Positions 35,577 to 44,062 of a stretch of DNA of 64,000 nucleotides are shown piece by piece. Source of the DNA: Neotamlana nanhaiensis (GTDB lineage Bacteria; Bacteroidota; Bacteroidia; Flavobacteriales; Flavobacteriaceae); assembly GCF_000943555.1 (NCBI RefSeq), contig NZ_JTDV01000014.1, positions 1-64,000 on the forward strand, written 5' to 3'. The notes beneath the pieces were generated by a model. The model ran no database searches. It was not told the origin of the DNA and was given only the letters and a program-made list of their open reading frames with translations. Each line of letters opens with the position of its first letter. Position 1 is the first letter of the stretch. The position numbers were made by a program, and so were the translations under genes.

Positions 35577-36964
35577 AACGTATTTTACTAGCTTCAACTC
35601 TAATTTTAGTATCATTAATTAGTAACAGTCAAAATTTTGAGGTAGAAACCTTAAAACTTTCGGGAGAGACAAACAAAAGAATTAATCTAGTTATTTTAAG
35701 CGAAGGTTACCAAAGTAGTGAATTCGATAAATTTAAAACCGATGCCACAAGTTTCATGACCGATATGTTTACACAATCGCCATTTAAAGAATACACCAAC
35801 TATTTTAATGTTTATATTATTAAAGTTCCATCGAACGAAAGTGGATCAGATCACCCAGGAACCGCCAGCGACGTTTCCGAACCCGCTAGCCCAATTACCA
35901 CTGCCGACACCTATTTTAATACTAGTTACGATAGTTTTGGCACACACCGTTTGCTTTATAGCTCGGACTACGCAACCATTAGTACCGTTTTAGCTAATAA
36001 TTTCCCAGAATACGACCAAAGCATTGTTTTAGTTAACTCTGATGTTTATGGCGGTAGCGGAGGTACTTTTCCGTTTACCTCAACAGGTACCAGTGCTAAC
36101 GAAATTGCAATCCATGAATTAGGACATTCTATGTTCGATTTAAAAGATGAATATTATCCTGGAGACGCATTAGCTGCCGAAGCTATTAACATGACACAAG
36201 AAACCAACCCCAGTTTAGTAAAATGGAAAAACTGGATTGGAACAAATAATATTGGTATTTATCCTTACGCAAGTTCAGGAAACGCAGCAAACTGGAATAG
36301 ACCACACCAAACATGTAAAATGCGTTATTTGGGATATGATTTTTGTGCCGTTTGCAAAGAAGGAATGATTGAAAAAATACACGATTTAGTCGCTCCTATA
36401 GACAGTTACAACCCTGTTTCTAATACTTTAGAACCTAACACCTTTCCTGTAAACTTTGGCCTGAACTTAATTAAACCAGTACCTAATACTCTTGAAAGTA
36501 CTTGGACACTAAATTCAAATAATGTAGCCAATAATGTAGATGAATTAGCTTTGGAAGCTTCAGATTTTAATGAAGGCGAAAACACCTTAACAGCCGTTGT
36601 ATTTGATAATTCTCCGATGTTAAAAATTGATAATCATAATACAATTCATGCATCAACCGTTACTTGGAAAATTAATTATTCGTCCTTAGGTATTGAAGAT
36701 ATGACTACTAAGGAGAATAGTTTCAACATAGAAATGTATCCTAATCCAACTGAAAACACGATCAATTTTACTTTTAAAAACAGAAATAATTCAACTTTAA
36801 AAATTGAAATCGCCACTATTGATGGTAAAATAATAAATAGTACTTCGGTTGCTAATCTTGAAACCAAAAGCATCGATATAAGCCCATTGCAATCTGGTAT
36901 TTATTTAGCTAATTTTTACACCGATAATGCATTTGTTGGTAGTAAAAAGATTGTAAAGCAGTGA
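35573..36964 (+). CDS. M64-family metallopeptidase with T9SS sorting domain
   Basis: Secreted zinc endopeptidase related to IgA peptidase M64. A signal peptide ends near SLISNSQ. The family opening KRINLVILSEGYQSSEFDKF is present, then the zinc motif HELGH (His181, Glu182, His185) followed by SMFDLKDEYYPG, and a Cys-containing region TCKMRYLGYDFCAVCKEGM. Residues about 385-463 are a T9SS type A sorting domain (NIEMYPNPTENTINF, SGIYLANFY). 463 residues. The preceding lipoprotein overlaps it by 4 bases, and the alpha-2-macroglobulin lies just upstream, so protease and possible inhibitor are neighbours. Confidence 0.93.
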   Translation: MKRILLASTLILVSLISNSQNFEVETLKLSGETNKRINLVILSEGYQSSEFDKFKTDATSFMTDMFTQSPFKEYTNYFNVYIIKVPSNESGSDHPGTASDVSEPASPITTADTYFNTSYDSFGTHRLLYSSDYATISTVLANNFPEYDQSIVLVNSDVYGGSGGTFPFTSTGTSANEIAIHELGHSMFDLKDEYYPGDALAAEAINMTQETNPSLVKWKNWIGTNNIGIYPYASSGNAANWNRPHQTCKMRYLGYDFCAVCKEGMIEKIHDLVAPIDSYNPVSNTLEPNTFPVNFGLNLIKPVPNTLESTWTLNSNNVANNVDELALEASDFNEGENTLTAVVFDNSPMLKIDNHNTIHASTVTWKINYSSLGIEDMTTKENSFNIEMYPNPTENTINFTFKNRNNSTLKIEIATIDGKIINSTSVANLETKSIDISPLQSGIYLANFYTDNAFVGSKKIVKQ

Positions 36965-37007
36965 TGACACGAACGAAGCAACTTTTCCTTAATAATAAAC
37001 ACGTTTA

Positions 37008-37098
37008 TGTCTTCCTGAACTTATTTCACGATCTCATCACTCCTATTTACATTGTGACAATTTGAGACTCATCAGTTGTATCTCCTTGTGAATGACAG
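37008..37098. repeat. Decayed REP-like hairpin between M64 and SDR genes
   Basis: The 27 bases from 37008 match the hairpin at 62312-62338 at 22 positions, but the stem is broken by substitutions. A second piece at 37076-37098 looks like a diverged partner. It lies in the 244-bp gap between two converging genes and may once have served as a terminator. Confidence 0.35.
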
Positions 37099-37208
37099 CT
37101 CAACTTTATTTCACTTTAAACTAAAAAAAAACAGCTAATTTTATCCGCCAAAGCGCAATCAAAACCTAATTATAATTGAGATTTGTTTCAACTGCACTTT
37201 AGCTGACA

Positions 37209-37934
37209 CTACTTCTTAGGTGGCATTGTTGGGCGAACTTCAACCTTACTTGGTAAGGTTCTTGGGTTCATTTTTAATAAACCAACCACGATTTCACCAA
37301 TGTCTTCTCCTTGAATTTTCCAAGCATCGGCGTCACTTGGTGTATGATTATTAAAATGTGTAGATACCGATCCTGGCATAATCGTACTCACTTTAATATT
37401 GTGCTGACGTAAATCGAGCATAACCGCTTGTGTAAAGCCTGTTACACCAAACTTACTAGCATTGTAGGCAGATCCGTTTGCAAAAAAGTTAGTTCCTGCT
37501 AAACTGGAAATAGAAATAAAATAACCTTCAGACTGCTTTAATGCTTCAACGCTAGATTTTATACTATAAAACACACCTGTTAAGTTGGTTTCAATGGTGT
37601 CGCGCCATTGCTCTGTAGTTATTTCTTCAATACTTGCAAAATGCCCTACACCGGCATTGGCAATCACAATATCTAATTGTTTAAAATGCGATAATGTTTG
37701 CGCTACGGCTTGTTGCTGACTTTCATAATCTTTTACATCTGCTTCAATACCAATTGCTTTGGCATCAGTTTTTTTATTAGCATTTAAAGCGTTTGCTGCT
37801 TTAACTGCCGAAGCTTCACTCCTGCTCGTTATAGCGACGTTTACACCTTCGTTTAATAAGGTTAACGCGGTAGCGAAACCTATACCTTTTGTTCCGCCCG
37901 TAATTAAGGCTGTTTTATTTTTTATAGAATTCAA
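37209..37934 (-). CDS. Short-chain dehydrogenase/reductase
   Basis: Classical SDR oxidoreductase. TGGTKGIG (cofactor loop), NAGVGHF, catalytic Ser in SISSLAG and YNASK are in the right order. The 241-residue version starts at TTG 37934, which gives the normal N-terminus (N)SIKNKTALITGG. ATG 37970 or 37994 would add a hydrophobic extension not usual in the family, though a membrane anchor cannot be excluded. It is monocistronic; the DUF4136 gene lies just upstream in the same direction. Substrate unknown; distinct from the AraC-linked SDR at 16284. Confidence 0.85.
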   Translation of the reverse strand: MNSIKNKTALITGGTKGIGFATALTLLNEGVNVAITSRSEASAVKAANALNANKKTDAKAIGIEADVKDYESQQQAVAQTLSHFKQLDIVIANAGVGHFASIEEITTEQWRDTIETNLTGVFYSIKSSVEALKQSEGYFISISSLAGTNFFANGSAYNASKFGVTGFTQAVMLDLRQHNIKVSTIMPGSVSTHFNNHTPSDADAWKIQGEDIGEIVVGLLKMNPRTLPSKVEVRPTMPPKK

Positions 37935-38022
37935 AGTTGTTTGTTTTTTGTTGTTAGTATAAAAATACATAACATAAATTAGCATAAAAAACAATACGGA
38001 ATACTTAACGAAACTTTATAAA

Positions 38023-38544
38023 TTATATTTCGGGAGGATAACTTGCTAAAACTTTTTGGGCAACGGCGTTAAAAAGTGCTTCTCTTTTTTCGGGTGTAGC
38101 ATTTGGAGCTATTTTAGTTTCAGTAACCGCCTGCCAAAAAAGTTGCTTTTTGTTTTCGTCTACAAAATCGATCGTAATTTGCCTGTTTACTTGAGCTTGA
38201 CCAACGGGAATACCAATAGAAATACCGCCACCAACGTTACCACCGCCACCGCCAACTCCTACGCCAACAGTATTACGTTGTTGTTGCTGAAATTCAGAAC
38301 TTGAAATATCAATAAAAAAATCAGGATTTTCAACCAAAGTCAACCCTTTACTCGTCATGGTCGAATCTATGGCATCGAGTAAGCGTTTTGTGTCCAACTC
38401 GCTTAAACCAGTATCCATATCGGCGTAATAGTTGTAGGTTTTATAAGAAGAAAAAGCTGTAGTTTTATCATAGTCGTAGTTCACACGAATGGGTGCGCAT
38501 GCTACAATCAAAAATAACAAAGCACCTATTTTAAGACATTTCAT
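38023..38544 (-). CDS. DUF4136 lipoprotein
   Basis: 173 residues with a lipoprotein signal (FLIVAC, Cys16). The opening VNYDYDKTTAFSSYKTYNYY and the ending ATPEKREALFNAVAQKVLASYPP are those of DUF4136 envelope lipoproteins; the function is unknown in the family. A glycine-rich stretch (VGVGVGGGGGNVGGGISIGIPVGQ, cut here to show the type) lies in the middle at about 93-116. Probably anchored in the outer membrane facing the periplasm. It is divergent from the alpha/beta hydrolase gene. Confidence 0.85.
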   Translation of the reverse strand: MKCLKIGALLFLIVACAPIRVNYDYDKTTAFSSYKTYNYYADMDTGLSELDTKRLLDAIDSTMTSKGLTLVENPDFFIDISSSEFQQQQRNTVGVGVGGGGGNVGGGISIGIPVGQAQVNRQITIDFVDENKKQLFWQAVTETKIAPNATPEKREALFNAVAQKVLASYPPEI

Positions 38545-38652
38545 AACTTATTTTTTAAATAAAAATACGCAAAAATTATTCCATCGCTAAAATTGAAATC
38601 TAATATTTTGATAGTAAACGGACTTTAAGTAACTTCAATAAAAAATTGAAAA

Positions 38653-39762
38653 ATGAAATATTTTAAGCTTGTAATAATAGCAATTCTCTTTTTTTATTGT
38701 GGTAGTATTTGCGCACAAAACAAAAGACCTCAAGATCCTGAACCGCCTTTTAATTACACTTCGGAAACTGTATATTTTACCAACCCAAAAGCAAACAACA
38801 TTAAACTTGCTGGTACACTAACCCTACCTAACAACAAGCTAAAACCCGCGGTAGCTATACTAATTTCGGGATCTGGACCACAAAATAGAAATGAAGAAGT
38901 TAAACAATTTAACCACCGCCCTTTTTTAGTTTTAGCTGATTTTTTAAGTGAACATGGCATTGCCGTTTTTCGATATGACGATAGAGGTATTGCCGAATCG
39001 GAAGGTAATTTTAAAACGGCAACTACATTTGATTTTGCTTCTGATGTTGAAGCCGCTATTAGCTATTTAAAAACAAGAACCGATATTGACACTTCTAAAA
39101 TTGGGCTAATTGGGCATAGTGAAGGCGGACTTATATCACCAATAGTGGCTTCAAAAGATAAAACGGTTGCTTTTTGTATTTTACTTGCTGGACCTGGTGT
39201 TAACGGTGCCGAAATTTTAAAATCACAATCCAGAAAAATGGCTGAATTATCAGGAACTCCAAAACTATTTATTGATGAAAATGAAAAACTATCTGAAATA
39301 ATCTACAATGTTATTCAAAATGAAACCGAAGAAACTGCTATTAAAACAAAAATTATCGACACATTAAATGATTATAAAATTAAAAATCCGTTATCGCCAA
39401 TTGCAGCAGCCATAACACCTGTCATGATAGAGCAACAACTGAAAATTTTAAAATCGCCTTGGCTATTAACATTTATTAGAACTGAACCAAAAAATTATCT
39501 TGAAAACACCACTTGTCCTGTATTGGCTTTAAACGGAAGTAAAGATGTTCAAGTATTGCCAAAGTTAAATTTACCTGCCATAGAAAACGCTTTGAAAACC
39601 GTCAAAAACACCGACGTTACCGTACAAGAATTAGAACATTTAAATCATCTTTTTCAAACTTGTGAAACTGGAATGATTAACGAATACAGCACCATTGAAG
39701 AAACCTTCTCTCCAAAAGCTTTAATCATTATAAAAGATTGGATTTTAAAGCGGTTTGATTAA
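38653..39762 (+). CDS. Exported alpha/beta hydrolase
   Basis: 369 residues with a signal peptide ([17 protein letters not shown]). Alpha/beta-hydrolase landmarks: the oxyanion region [13 protein letters not shown], the nucleophile elbow GHSEGG with Ser156, acid in NGSKDVQV and His in LEHLNHLFQ. The [10 protein letters not shown] motif places it with the serine aminopeptidase/dienelactone-hydrolase-like exported esterases. The substrate is probably a small ester or peptide (inference). Its TAA stop overlaps the stop of the convergent obg gene by TTAA. Confidence 0.88.
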   Translation: MKYFKLVIIAILFFYCGSICAQNKRPQDPEPPFNYTSETVYFTNPKANNIKLAGTLTLPNNKLKPAVAILISGSGPQNRNEEVKQFNHRPFLVLADFLSEHGIAVFRYDDRGIAESEGNFKTATTFDFASDVEAAISYLKTRTDIDTSKIGLIGHSEGGLISPIVASKDKTVAFCILLAGPGVNGAEILKSQSRKMAELSGTPKLFIDENEKLSEIIYNVIQNETEETAIKTKIIDTLNDYKIKNPLSPIAAAITPVMIEQQLKILKSPWLLTFIRTEPKNYLENTTCPVLALNGSKDVQVLPKLNLPAIENALKTVKNTDVTVQELEHLNHLFQTCETGMINEYSTIEETFSPKALIIIKDWILKRFD

Positions 39763-40757
39763 TCGTTAAGCATTTTCCAAAGTTTGTCCTTCAGCTCTGT
39801 AATACCTTTTTGAGCTACCGAAGAAATAAACATATACGGAATTGGCAGTTCGTTATCGAGCTCGGTTTTAAGTTCGGCTTTTAACTCATCATCAAGCATA
39901 TCGCTTTTAGAAATAGCTACAATGCGCTCTTTATCCAACATTTCTGGGTTGTAGCGTTTTAACTCATCGAGTAGAATATCATATTGCTTTTTAATATCGG
40001 CTGCATCGGCAGGAATTAAAAACAGTAAAATAGAATTACGCTCAATATGACGTAAGAAATAATGTCCCAGACCTTTACCTTCGGCTGCACCTTCAATAAT
40101 TCCAGGAATATCGGCCATAACAAAGGTTTGAAAATCGCGATATTTCACTATACCCAAATTAGGCTTTAATGTCGTAAACTCGTAATCGGCAATTTTTGGT
40201 TTAGCAGCTGTTAACACAGAAAGCAAAGTAGATTTACCAGCGTTGGGGAAGCCCACCAACCCAACATCTGCAAGTACTTTAAGCTCCATGGTAACGTACT
40301 TTTCCTCCATGGGTAAACCTGGTTGCGCATAACGCGGTGTTTGGTTTGTAGCACTTTTAAAATGCCAGTTTCCTAAACCGCCTTTACCGCCTCGGGCTAG
40401 AATTTTTTCTTCGCCATCTTCGGTAATTTCAAAAATAATTTGATTGGTTTCTGTATCTCGAATAACAGTTCCTAGTGGCACATCGATGAATGCATCTTCA
40501 CCATCGGCACCAAAGCTACGGCCACTGCTACCATGTTCGCCATGACCTGCTCTTGTGTGTCGTTTAAATTTTAGATGTAAAAGTGTCCAAAGGTTTGCCT
40601 TCCCACGCACAATAACATGACCGCCACGACCACCATCTCCACCATCGGGTCCGCCCTTTGCAATGTACTTTTCACGGTGTAAATGTGCAGAACCTTTTCC
40701 ACCATTACCCGAACTTACATACATTTTTACGTAGTCAACGAAATTTCCTTCAGTCAT
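39759..40757 (-). CDS. obg: Obg/CgtA GTPase
   Basis: Essential ribosome-assembly and stress GTPase. The N-terminal glycine-rich Obg fold ([43 protein letters not shown] region) is intact, with GTPase motifs G1 [10 protein letters not shown]3 DIPG and G4 as the slightly altered SKSD (usual form NKxD). 332 residues from ATG 40757, giving [11 protein letters not shown]; the longer frame adds a low-complexity repeat. The C-terminal Obg extension is short, as in Bacteroidota. The HPRT-adenylate kinase fusion gene lies 181 bases upstream on the same strand, matching a common Bacteroidota gene order. Confidence 0.95.
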   Translation of the reverse strand: MTEGNFVDYVKMYVSSGNGGKGSAHLHREKYIAKGGPDGGDGGRGGHVIVRGKANLWTLLHLKFKRHTRAGHGEHGSSGRSFGADGEDAFIDVPLGTVIRDTETNQIIFEITEDGEEKILARGGKGGLGNWHFKSATNQTPRYAQPGLPMEEKYVTMELKVLADVGLVGFPNAGKSTLLSVLTAAKPKIADYEFTTLKPNLGIVKYRDFQTFVMADIPGIIEGAAEGKGLGHYFLRHIERNSILLFLIPADAADIKKQYDILLDELKRYNPEMLDKERIVAISKSDMLDDELKAELKTELDNELPIPYMFISSVAQKGITELKDKLWKMLND

Positions 40758-40760
40758 ATT

Positions 40761-40794
40761 TAAGTTTAAAGTTCTAAGTTTAAAGTTTAAAGTT
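40761..40794. repeat. Short AT-rich direct repeats upstream of obg
   Basis: TAAGTTTAAAGTTC (40761-40774) is followed by TAAGTTTAAAGTTT and a partial third AAAGTT. It lies immediately before the obg ATG and may affect initiation or be simple slippage. Confidence 0.5.
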
Positions 40795-40906
40795 GGGACA
40801 CTAAACACTTTAAGCTTTATATTTAACTAGCTAAGGCTAATTTTTTAAAAAGTATACAAAAAAATAATTATGTTAATTCTCTTATTATTTTAATGCACAA
40901 GACAAA

Positions 40907-40936
40907 AACAGATACTCACTTTCGTGGGAATGTATG
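40907..40936 (-). terminator. Possible terminator of the HPRT-ADK gene
   Basis: On the minus strand, an imperfect hairpin centred on CACGAAAGTG with flanking ATAC/GTAT is followed by CTGTTTTT. It lies 3 bases after the stop codon. It resembles a decayed REP palindrome acting as terminator. Confidence 0.4.
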
Positions 40937-40938
40937 TC

Positions 40939-42048
40939 TTATAAATTATCAATTACACCACTTAAACGCTTGGTAATATCTTCTATACTTCCTACACCAT
41001 CAACACCGTAATATTTATTTTGTGTAGAATAAAAATCTTTTAAAATAGCCGTTTTTTGGTAGTATTCTTTAATACGATTTCTAATGATAGATTCATCGGC
41101 GTCATCGGCTCTTCCACTGGTTTCACCACGTTTTAGTAAACGCTCAACTAAAATTTCATCATCAACTTCAAGTGCAATCATCGCATTAATTTGCGAATCT
41201 TTGGTATCCATTAGGTTATCTAATGCTTCGGCTTGAGCATTGGTTCTAGGAAATCCATCGAAAATAAATCCGTTAGCATCGGCATTTTTTTCAACTTCAG
41301 CATTCAACATATCAATAGTTACTTGGTCTGGAACCAGTTCGCCTTTATCCATATAAGATTTTGCTAACATACCTAAAGCGGTTTCGTTTTTAATGTTATA
41401 TCTAAAAACATCGCCAGTAGAAATATGTACTAAATTATATTTCTCTTTTAAAAAGTTAGCTTGCGTTCCTTTGCCTGCTCCCGGAGGACCAAATAGCACT
41501 AAATTTGTCATGTGTTGTGTTTCTTTTATTTGATATACTTCGGGTAAATTTCTTCCTAAACCATCATAGTCTAAGCCATAGCCAACTATAAATTTGTTAG
41601 GAATTTCCATACCCACATAATGTAGTTTAAAATCTTTTTTGTACGCTTCAGGCTTGTAAAATAAGGTGGCAATTTTAAGTGATTTCACCTTTTCATTTTT
41701 AAAAATACGGTGTACTTCGGCTAGCGTATTTCCAGTATCTATAATATCTTCAAGTACAACAACCGTTCTTCCTGTTAAATCTTGCGTTAAGCCAATTAAA
41801 CGCTGAATATCTTCGGTAGATTTAACACCTTCATACGATGCCAATTTTATAAAAGTGACCTCGCAAGGATTCTTATATTTTTTAACAAAATCGCTAACAA
41901 CCATAAACGAGCCGTTTAAAATACCCACAAAAACAGGTATTTCATCACCAACATCTTTTAAAATAGCATCGGCTAGTTTTTGCATGGCGCGATCTATTTC
42001 GGCTGCAGAAATAAAAGGTTTAAAATATTTGTCGTGTAGCTTTATCAC
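40939..42048 (-). CDS. Fused hypoxanthine phosphoribosyltransferase - adenylate kinase
   Basis: One 369-residue frame joins two purine enzymes. Residues 1 to about 178 are HPRT: PVFVGILNGSFMVVSDF, the PRPP loop VVVLEDIIDTGNTL, FIVGYGLDYDGLGRNLPEVY. Residue 180 is an internal Met starting a complete adenylate kinase: P-loop LFGPPGAGKGTQ, HISTGDVFR, NMP site GFPRTNAQAEAL, and the short lid RGETSGRADD. The fusion couples salvage of hypoxanthine/guanine to AMP phosphorylation. The start is GTG at 42046-42048 (MIKLHDKYF), 21 bases after a TATATTTG box. From memory, ADKs of about 370 residues of this type occur in Flavobacteriaceae; in many relatives the two genes are separate. Confidence 0.93.
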   Translation of the reverse strand: MIKLHDKYFKPFISAAEIDRAMQKLADAILKDVGDEIPVFVGILNGSFMVVSDFVKKYKNPCEVTFIKLASYEGVKSTEDIQRLIGLTQDLTGRTVVVLEDIIDTGNTLAEVHRIFKNEKVKSLKIATLFYKPEAYKKDFKLHYVGMEIPNKFIVGYGLDYDGLGRNLPEVYQIKETQHMTNLVLFGPPGAGKGTQANFLKEKYNLVHISTGDVFRYNIKNETALGMLAKSYMDKGELVPDQVTIDMLNAEVEKNADANGFIFDGFPRTNAQAEALDNLMDTKDSQINAMIALEVDDEILVERLLKRGETSGRADDADESIIRNRIKEYYQKTAILKDFYSTQNKYYGVDGVGSIEDITKRLSGVIDNL

Positions 42049-42069
42049 ACAAATTGGTTTTTAAAGTGG

Positions 42070-42077
42070 CAAATATA
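42070..42077 (-). promoter_or_regulatory. -7 box of the HPRT-ADK gene
   Basis: TATATTTG on the minus strand, an exact TAnnTTTG, 21 bases upstream of the GTG start. Confidence 0.5.
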
Positions 42078-42144
42078 GTTAATAGATTGACTTTTACAGC
42101 CTTTTTTGGTCGCTGTTTTAAACACTAATTTAATATTTTAAATG

Positions 42145-42152
42145 TATTTTTG
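42145..42152 (+). promoter_or_regulatory. -7 box of purK-purE
   Basis: TATTTTTG, an exact TAnnTTTG, 32 bases before the purK ATG. Confidence 0.5.
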
Positions 42153-42184
42153 CGTATCAAAAATTGAGTTTTTAGCATTAACAC

Positions 42185-43342
42185 ATGACAAATTACTTTT
42201 CTTCAGATTTTAAATTAGGAATTTTAGGAGGCGGACAATTAGGAAAAATGTTGCTTTACAACACCCGAAAATTCGACATTTACACTTGCGTTTTAGAAGC
42301 CAGCAACGATGCCCCGAGCAAAATTGCTTGCGATGAGTTTCACTTAGGAAATTTAATGGATTACGATGCCGTTTACAACTTTGGAAAACAAGTTAACGTG
42401 CTTACCATTGAAATTGAAAACGTAAATGTTGATGCGCTTGAAGCTTTAGAAAAAGAAGACGTAAACGTATATCCAGCTTCTAAAACCCTGCGCACCATAC
42501 AAAACAAAGCCAAACAAAAATTATTTTATGTAGACAACAATTTACCAACGGCGCCTTTTACACGTTTTGCTTACCTATCGGAAATTGAAGACGCTATAAA
42601 CAATGGCGGTTTAAACTTACCTTTTGTTTGGAAAGCAGCCCAATTTGGGTATGATGGTAACGGGGTAAAAGTGGTAAGAAAACTAGAAGATTTAGATGGT
42701 TTACCATCAGGTGAATGTATAGCAGAACAACTTATTCCGTTTAAAAATGAATTGGCTGTAATTGTGGCGAGAAACCCTAACGGAGCGGTTAAAACATTTC
42801 CGGTAGTTGAAATGGAATTTCACCCGGAAGCAAACCAAGTGGAGTATGTTATTTGTCCGGCTAGAATTGATGAAAACGTTGCAAAAAAAGCAACCGAAGT
42901 CGCTTTAAAAGTATCCGAAGCATTTAATCATGTTGGTTTATTAGCTGTTGAAATGTTTCAAACCGAAGACGATCAAATTTTAATAAACGAAGTCGCTCCA
43001 AGACCACATAACTCGGGGCACCAAACTATTGAAGCCAGTTACACCTCTCAATTTGAGCAACACTTGCGTGCCATTTTAAATTTACCTCTAGGACGCACCG
43101 ATAGTAAAGTTGGTGGTGTTATGGTAAACCTTGTAGGTGCTGAAGGTTACACAGGCAACGTTATTTATGAAAACATTGAAAATATCATGACAATGGATGG
43201 TGTTACGCCACATATATATGGTAAAAAACAAACGCGTCCGTTTAGAAAAATGGGACATGTAACCATTGTTAACGAAGATTTAAATGAAGCAAGAAAAGTT
43301 GCCGAAGCCGTTAAAAAAAGTATTAAAGTTATAAGTGAATAA
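42185..43342 (+). CDS. purK: N5-carboxyaminoimidazole ribonucleotide synthase
   Basis: Purine synthesis: ATP- and bicarbonate-dependent carboxylation of AIR to N5-CAIR. 385 residues, ATP-grasp fold. N-terminal LGILGGGQLGKMLLYNTRKFDI is diagnostic; PFVWKAAQFGYDGNGVKVV binds ATP; ECIAEQLIPFKNELAVIVARN and LINEVAPRPHNSGHQTIEAS carry the metal and substrate ligands. purE follows 87 bases downstream, forming a purK-purE unit closed by a terminator. Confidence 0.97.
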   Translation: MTNYFSSDFKLGILGGGQLGKMLLYNTRKFDIYTCVLEASNDAPSKIACDEFHLGNLMDYDAVYNFGKQVNVLTIEIENVNVDALEALEKEDVNVYPASKTLRTIQNKAKQKLFYVDNNLPTAPFTRFAYLSEIEDAINNGGLNLPFVWKAAQFGYDGNGVKVVRKLEDLDGLPSGECIAEQLIPFKNELAVIVARNPNGAVKTFPVVEMEFHPEANQVEYVICPARIDENVAKKATEVALKVSEAFNHVGLLAVEMFQTEDDQILINEVAPRPHNSGHQTIEASYTSQFEQHLRAILNLPLGRTDSKVGGVMVNLVGAEGYTGNVIYENIENIMTMDGVTPHIYGKKQTRPFRKMGHVTIVNEDLNEARKVAEAVKKSIKVISE

Positions 43343-43429
43343 ATCACAAAAATTAAATACCAAATTCCAAAACAAAACAGATCTTTAAGGTCCTCCTTTT
43401 GGTTTTTGGAATTTTAAAATTGAAGTTTT

Positions 43430-43912
43430 ATGAGTAAAGTAGGAGTCATTATGGGAAGCAAAAGCGATCTTCCTGTTATGCAAGATGCCATAGACATCTT
43501 AAAAGGTTTCGATATAGAAGTAGAAGTCGATATTGTTTCGGCTCACCGCACACCAGAAAAGTTATTCGATTACGGTAAAAATGCGCATACACGTGGCATT
43601 AGTGTTGTTGTTGCTGGCGCAGGTGGTGCAGCACATTTACCTGGTATGATAGCATCTTTATCGCCATTGCCTGTTATTGGAGTTCCTGTAAAAAGTAGTA
43701 ATTCTATTGATGGGTGGGATTCTGTTTTATCCATTTTACAAATGCCGGGTGGCGTTCCAGTTGCAACAGTAGCTTTAAACGGTGCTAAAAACGCAGGTAT
43801 TTTAGCAGCTCAAATTATAGGATCGCACGATAAATGTGTGTTAGACAAAGTAGTTGCTTACAAAGAAGGCTTAAAATTAAAAGTACACGAATCGGCTAAA
43901 GACTTGCAATAA
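43430..43912 (+). CDS. purE: N5-carboxyaminoimidazole ribonucleotide mutase
   Basis: Converts N5-CAIR from PurK to CAIR. 160 residues. VGVIMGSKSDLPVMQDA is the class I PurE start; the active-site region VSAHRTPEKLFDY and VVVAGAGGAAHLPGMIASL are complete; PVIGVPVKSSNSIDGWDSVLSILQMPGGVPVAT completes the site. The pairing with purK confirms a class I mutase. Confidence 0.97.
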   Translation: MSKVGVIMGSKSDLPVMQDAIDILKGFDIEVEVDIVSAHRTPEKLFDYGKNAHTRGISVVVAGAGGAAHLPGMIASLSPLPVIGVPVKSSNSIDGWDSVLSILQMPGGVPVATVALNGAKNAGILAAQIIGSHDKCVLDKVVAYKEGLKLKVHESAKDLQ

Positions 43913-43914
43913 AA

Positions 43915-43940
43915 AAAGCCTCGAATAAATTCGAGGCTTT
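43915..43940 (+). terminator. Intrinsic terminator after purE
   Basis: Perfect 11-bp stem AAAGCCTCGAA/TTCGAGGCTTT with TAAA loop, starting 2 bases after the purE stop. Confidence 0.85.
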
Positions 43941-44062
43941 GCTTAGCTATTAACAATAATTCTCAAGAGTTAGTCACTCTTTAAATTGCTGTGTGCAAAA
44001 ATAAGAAAAATAATTATTATGCATACATAACAAACACAACATTTAACATATTTTAAGTAAAA

